Both the position numbers and the translations under genes were made by a program. From JBBDWZ01 sp050732575 (GTDB lineage Bacteria > Gemmatimonadota > Gemmatimonadetes > Longimicrobiales > RSA9), in contig JBOHRF010000148.1 of assembly GCA_050732575.1 (NCBI GenBank), positions 1 to 11,624 on the forward strand: a stretch of DNA of 11,624 nucleotides, read 5' to 3'. The notes below the pieces were generated by a model that made no database searches, had not been told where the DNA came from, and saw nothing but the letters and a program-made list of their open reading frames with translations. Shown one piece after another: positions 7,372-11,624 of the stretch. How positions within the stretch are numbered: the stretch's first letter is position 1; each line of letters starts with the position of its first letter.

Positions 7372-9179
7372 CTACTCGGCTCGGAGTACGTGCAGAGGAT
7401 CCTACGCCGGCCGCGCGTCGGGCCGGGATCCAGGTGGCAATCGCGGTGACCGCGAGCACGAGCGGTGCCATCACGAGGCTGAGAGCCGATGCGTTGGGGA
7501 AGGGCAGGAGGAACTGCGTCGATAGAAAGCGCAACACGACGATGCCGAGCGGCAATCCGATGGCAAGTCCGATCAAACCGAGTTTTACTCCGCGATAGAA
7601 GAACAATCCAACGACTTCTCTGATGGGCGCCGAGAGCAGTACGAATCCCGATTTCACGCGCGCGCTGGCTGACTGCGAAGGCCACGATGGAATACAGTCC
7701 GATGGTCGAGAGGAATAACACGAGCAGGCCTGCAGCTGCCGCACTACCCGACGCTCGCAATGAGTTGGCCCGGCGGCTGGCTTCCAGCGCTGACATGGTC
7801 TGTGCGCTCACCAATGGGGCGTTGGGCGCTTGCAAATGGGCGACCGAACGGATCAGGGGAATCATGGGAGCGGCCGGCTCATGTGTGCGGATCAGCAGCC
7901 GGCCGGCGATTGAAACCATACCGGGCGTGGACTCCGTGATCGGCGTGTAGGACGGAACGTCGCTGATGCCGGGCTGACTGAAGGCGGAATCATTGACTAC
8001 CCCTTCCACGACCAGAGCGCTCGTGTCGCCGCTCAGTTGCTCCGCCCGAACCAGCCGCCGGCCGATTGGATTGGCCGGTCCAAAGAGCCGTTGCGCCGCC
8101 ACCGTACCGAGTATGACCGGATGGCCGTGATCGACATCGTAGTCGTTGAAGTCGCGACCGCGCATGATAGGCCGATTGAAAAAACGAAAGTAGCCGGGCG
8201 GCGCCGAGGACGTCCTGACTATGGCTCCTTCCCCCGCGTCGACGCCGGCCGGCCGATCGGCCGGATGTACCACCATATGGCGGCGACTGCCGCGGCGCGA
8301 CGGTGTCACGACACCGACTACGCCGGGCAGAACTGCGAATCGTTCACGCAGCCGGAGCAGCTCCAGTTCAGCCTGCGCGAGTGGCAGTGCGCTGGGATCG
8401 AAGTCCGCGACCACGATATGGTTCTCGAGTGCGGGTGCTCGCGAACGACCGTATTGCTCGAGTACGACCATCATCGGGGCGCCCAGTCCGACCAGCATCG
8501 GCTGCGTGCAGGCAATTTGGGCAACCACGAGCCCCGCGTGCAGCCGTGATCGCTACGCCACTACTGAGGCCGCGGTATTCTTCAACACATCGGCAACCGC
8601 CAACCGGGTGGCGTGCAGTGCAGGCGAGGGCTCCGAACAGAATACCGGTCGCAACGGCAAACCCGAACGCGAACAAAAGCACGGTCCAGTCGAGGGTGAG
8701 CGGCACGTCCGGGAAGCGCGTGCCGAACGCGCGATACAAGGCCCAGAGAATGCCGATAGCGAGGACTCCGCCCGCGGTCGCCAGCAATATGCTTTCGGTC
8801 ACCAGCTGGCGAACCAGTCGCGCGCGCGGAGCGCCGAGTGAAAGCCGGATCGCGATCTCCTGACGACGAGCAGCGGCCAGACCGACCAGCAGCGTGCTGA
8901 CGTTGGTGCAGGTGACCACCAGAATCAGCAAGCCGATCACCGTGATCGCGCCCAGCACCGCCAGGTCTTCAATACGATCGCTTTCGGTCTTGACCTGGTC
9001 GTTGCTCGCGAGCAGGGGAACCACGTCAGCGGAGTACGCGCTGGTGGCGAAAGCGGTATCTTGCTGAAATGGCGCAGGCCAAACTTCAGGTCGGCGACCA
9101 ACGATTCGATCCACCGGGATTCCCGCGCGTCGCGCGCCTGCTTTTGCAACGAGTCGATGGGAGAGCCTTTCTCAGCGGT
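7372..9179 (-). pseudogene. ADOP-type (FtsX/MacB-like) ABC transporter permease, decayed
   Basis: Intact ADOP permeases are about 800 residues: an N-terminal cytoplasmic helix, then two copies of periplasmic domain plus FtsX membrane domain. Here the order is preserved but broken. An N-terminal piece (9179-9070: SRWIESLVADLKFGLRHF) has no start and jumps directly to the end of the first periplasmic domain, so about 200 residues, including the first membrane helix, are gone. FtsX-1 follows (ARRQEIAIRLSLGAPRARLV). A +1 shift near 8628-8634 interrupts FGLSPALHATRLAVADVLK, and TAG stands at 8553-8555. The second periplasmic domain is readable from 8528 (PPGYFRFFNRPIMRGRDFND). A shift near 7613-7625 splits FtsX-2 (AREIGIRTALGA, then REVVGLFFYRGVKLG). 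A last +1 shift near 7400 precedes DPLHVLRAE and the ancestral TAG at 7372. Five lesions rule out function and programmed frameshifting. It lies 13 bases after the amidohydrolase stop. Confidence 0.92.
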
Positions 9180-9192
9180 TCATTGGCATGTG

Positions 9193-11624
9193 CTACTGCT
9201 TCTTGAGCGCATCATAGCGCTGATCCTCCAGCTGCCACTGGAAGAGCGGGAACTTGCGCACGCGCGGCCACACTTCGTCGAGTGTTTCGCCCTGGTAGAC
9301 GACACCGTTTTTCACGACGTAGCGGATCTTTGCGGCATTGTTGATGTCGGTCAGCGGGTCCGCATCCAGCACGACCAGGTCGGCGAGTTTGCCCGGTTCG
9401 ATGGAGCCGAGGTCACGCCCCAAGCCGATCGACTCTGCGCCGAAGAGGGTAGCGACACGCAGCGTCTCGAAGGGCGTCATGCCGCCTGACTGCAGCATGC
9501 GCAGCTCCCACTGTGCGCCGAGGCCCTGTTGGTTGCCGTGGCTGCCCAGTCCTGAACGGCCGCCCGCGCGCACGATGTCACGCACGCCGCGCGCGATGCC
9601 GGGGAAGTTGAAATCTTCCGCAATGATCCGCTGGTGGCGGCGCCACTTGCGATCGACTTCCTCGTGCGGTACGAAACGGCGGATCTTCGCGTCGCCGTGC
9701 ATGTCCGTATGGTCGCGCCAGAAGAGCTCACCCTCGGGACCACCGTACGCGACGATGAGCGTGGGCGTGTACGTGCTCTTCGACTGGGCCAGCAGCTGCA
9801 CCACGTCCTTGTACAGGGGCACGACCTGGATGCTGTGCTCGATACCCGTGTAGCCATCGATCGCCATGGTCATGTCGGCCTTGAAGTCGCCGGCACCTTC
9901 GTTGGTCGCGTTCATCTGCTGCGAGTCGGCGGCCATGCGGATCCACTGCCGTTGAATGCGCCTTGGCTGCAAGTACTGCTTGAGCGAGTTAGCACCTTGC
10001 TCCTTGTAGCGCTTGACGGTGTGCAGGGCATCCTCGTAGCTCGAGATGGGCGTGTTGGTGCTGGTGAGCGGAGAGGCCGTGCCCAGAAGCCGCGGTCCCA
10101 CCAGCTCACCCACGTCCACGAGTTCTTCCCAGGCGAAGGTCATGCGGTTGCCGCTCGGGTTGCGCGTCGTGGTCACACCATAGGCGAGGTGATTGGCGAT
10201 GTTCCACTCGGCCTGGGCCGGCATCTCACTCCCGGTCTGCGGGTGCGCATGCGCGTCGACCAGGCCGGGGATGATGGTCTTGCCCCGCAGGTCGATCACT
10301 TTGGCGCCGGCGGGCACGGTCACGCGGCCGACCTGCTCGATGCGGTTGTTGCGCACCAGGATGTCACCGCGGTCGATGACCTGGTCGCCCTTCATGGTGA
10401 CGATGCGGGCGTTGCGCAGCACGAGCGCGCCCTGCGGCATATCACGCGGAACCGTCACGCTCACGTCGAACTTCTCGGGCTGCCAGTCTTCCCGTTTGGT
10501 CGAGCGCAGCACGCGCTGGAGCGGAACGCGGTAAAACGTGTGGGCAAAGCTCCACGTGATCGTTCTGCCGCCATCGGCCCAGCCCGCGTAGTTCGCGCCC
10601 TCGATGGTGAGGCGACGTCCGGGCAGTGCAGGCGTAGTGAGATTGATGTCTATACCGTTGCCGACATCGGTGAGCTGCACGACGTAGGCATCATCACGAT
10701 CGATGACGAGCAGCCACTTACCGTCCGGCGAAACTTTGGCCGTCACCAGAGACAGTTGTCCTGTGCCGGTCGTAATTCGTGCGTGGGTGCGCTTGTCGGT
10801 GCCGTCTATCTTCACCGACACGAGCCCCATGGGCGGCGGGCCCGTGAATGCCGCGGCGGGTTGCGCAGCGGGTTGCGGCTCGAGGTAATAGACGCGTTCG
10901 CCATCGGCCGCTGTTGTTACGACGCTTGGTGAGTTGCCGCCCGAAAGCAGAATGCGGTTTGGCTCCCCGCCATTCGCCGAAATCCAGGCCAGCTCGGGCA
11001 CACCGCAGCCGCGGCATTCGGGTGGCGCCTGACGCCGGCCCTGGTAAATGATCTTGTTGCCATCAGCGCTCCACGTAATCGAAGAGTACTGTCCGCCGCG
11101 CGGTGTCAGCTCAACCGGCGCGCCGCCCTCAATGGGGACCTTGATGATCTGCGCACCGGTCGAGTCGGCCGCGGAGACGAGCGCGATCCAGCGTCCATCC
11201 GGCGAGATGGCGGGCGCATATTCGCGGCGGCTGCTGTTGGTCAGCCTGCGCGGTGCGGTCGAGCTCTTCACTGCGGTCTGCTCGTTCGCATTGCCGGCGC
11301 CGGCCATGGTCGCGACTGCGCCCAACTCGGCGACGTACACCTTGCCCGCACCGGTAAACGCGACGCGCTTGCCATCGGGCGCTTGATTCACCCATAGCAG
11401 CTCACGCAGCGTGAGCGGACCATCCTGCACGCGCCTCGGGTGCATGAGCATGGGCGCGAGATCGAGATCGACCTGCGCAGTGAACGGAATGATCGAGACC
11501 TGCCGGGTCGCCACGTCTACGCGCTTGATCTTGCCATCCCCCGTGAACACAACCGAGCGCGAATCCGGCGTGAAGCCGTAGCCCGGCAGAATGTCGTTCG
11601 GTGCGTAACCTTCCTGGTCGTCGC
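9193..11624 (-). CDS. TolB-propeller/amidohydrolase fusion protein (N-terminus outside window)
   Basis: The frame is open to the right edge, so only the C-terminal 808 codons are visible; the GTG at 11550 is internal. The first half is a WD40-like (PD40/TolB) beta-propeller, with blade motifs GFTPDSRSVVF (about 11575), SPDGRWIAL (about 11200), SADGNKIIY (about 11065) and SPDGKWLLV (about 10730). The second half is an amidohydrolase barrel: the strand-1 motif PGLVDAHAHP (His codons at 10249-10251 and 10243-10245), a candidate bridging Lys in SLKQYLQP (9979-9981), GIEHS (His 9835-9837), then GSHGNQQGLG (His 9538-9540) and the C-terminal beta-sandwich signature GSIEPGKLADLVVLDADP. It is likely periplasmic or secreted; the signal peptide would be in the missing part. 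Substrate is unknown; relatives are annotated loosely as imidazolonepropionase-like or Xaa-Pro dipeptidase-like. The usual late metal-binding Asp is not obvious, which may be a family trait. It ends at TAG 9193-9195. Confidence 0.92.
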   Translation of the reverse strand, partial: DDQEGYAPNDILPGYGFTPDSRSVVFTGDGKIKRVDVATRQVSIIPFTAQVDLDLAPMLMHPRRVQDGPLTLRELLWVNQAPDGKRVAFTGAGKVYVAELGAVATMAGAGNANEQTAVKSSTAPRRLTNSSRREYAPAISPDGRWIALVSAADSTGAQIIKVPIEGGAPVELTPRGGQYSSITWSADGNKIIYQGRRQAPPECRGCGVPELAWISANGGEPNRILLSGGNSPSVVTTAADGERVYYLEPQPAAQPAAAFTGPPPMGLVSVKIDGTDKRTHARITTGTGQLSLVTAKVSPDGKWLLVIDRDDAYVVQLTDVGNGIDINLTTPALPGRRLTIEGANYAGWADGGRTITWSFAHTFYRVPLQRVLRSTKREDWQPEKFDVSVTVPRDMPQGALVLRNARIVTMKGDQVIDRGDILVRNNRIEQVGRVTVPAGAKVIDLRGKTIIPGLVDAHAHPQTGSEMPAQAEWNIANHLAYGVTTTRNPSGNRMTFAWEELVDVGELVGPRLLGTASPLTSTNTPISSYEDALHTVKRYKEQGANSLKQYLQPRRIQRQWIRMAADSQQMNATNEGAGDFKADMTMAIDGYTGIEHSIQVVPLYKDVVQLLAQSKSTYTPTLIVAYGGPEGELFWRDHTDMHGDAKIRRFVPHEEVDRKWRRHQRIIAEDFNFPGIARGVRDIVRAGGRSGLGSHGNQQGLGAQWELRMLQSGGMTPFETLRVATLFGAESIGLGRDLGSIEPGKLADLVVLDADPLTDINNAAKIRYVVKNGVVYQGETLDEVWPRVRKFPLFQWQLEDQRYDALKKQ

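Noticed and set aside
7372..9179. Programmed ribosomal frameshifting in the permease gene
   Set aside because: Several shifts of different kinds, an in-frame TAG and a missing domain fit decay, and no slippery heptamer with a downstream structure was seen.
9634..10932. 432-codon + strand open frame
   Set aside because: It lies antisense to the clearly conserved amidohydrolase/propeller frame; its composition is that of a GC-rich shadow frame.

Overview
The window comes from a GC-rich bacterium, most likely Gemmatimonadota or Acidobacteriota. That placement is an inference from gene content: an ADOP-type duplicated FtsX/MacB permease, a TolB-propeller/amidohydrolase fusion, a Ser/Thr kinase of the DLKPENILL...SDFGIA type, and a TPR C-terminus of the kind often found in those phyla. 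No rRNA, tRNA, transposase, integrase or CRISPR array is visible.

Layout. A short Ser/Thr kinase piece (1-182, + strand) enters from the left edge and ends soon after its DFG motif. It converges on everything else, all of which reads on the minus strand. Between the two lies a repeat-rich 340-base stretch. It holds six copies of a 19-base tandem repeat, a palindrome, and an array of degenerate hexamers that starts 2 bases beyond the next gene's stop. The 522-3989 gene encodes a large membrane sensor histidine kinase (MHYT-GAF-PAS-GAF-GAF-HisKA-HATPase) with no response regulator beside it. Further right are a DUF1345 membrane protein (4234-4884), a frameshifted TPR remnant (5151-5420), and a secreted S41-like peptidase (5514-7130, start reset by a strong ribosome binding site). 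Next come a decayed ADOP permease (7372-9179; internal deletion, three frameshifts, one nonsense codon, with a terminator-like hairpin just past its ancestral stop) and the C-terminal 808 codons of a TolB-propeller amidohydrolase that runs off the right edge (9193-11624).

How the genes relate. There is no evident single operon or pathway. The long gaps (about 240-630 bases, some with remnants) suggest largely independent transcription units. The intact genes deal with the cell envelope: sensing through the MHYT kinase, an inner-membrane DUF1345 protein, an exported peptidase and an exported amidohydrolase. Three gene remnants lie among them, so the region looks like an accessory segment undergoing decay rather than a new defence or biosynthetic system. 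The most unusual non-coding signal is the structured repeat region after the histidine kinase gene. On that gene's transcript strand, a 16-base arm can pair fully (two G-U wobbles) with any of five identical downstream arms.

Stretches with nothing convincing: 3990-4233 holds one isolated TTGACA (minus strand, 4062-4067) without a matching -10; 4885-5150 has only a weak 6-base stem; 5421-5513 has nothing recognisable.
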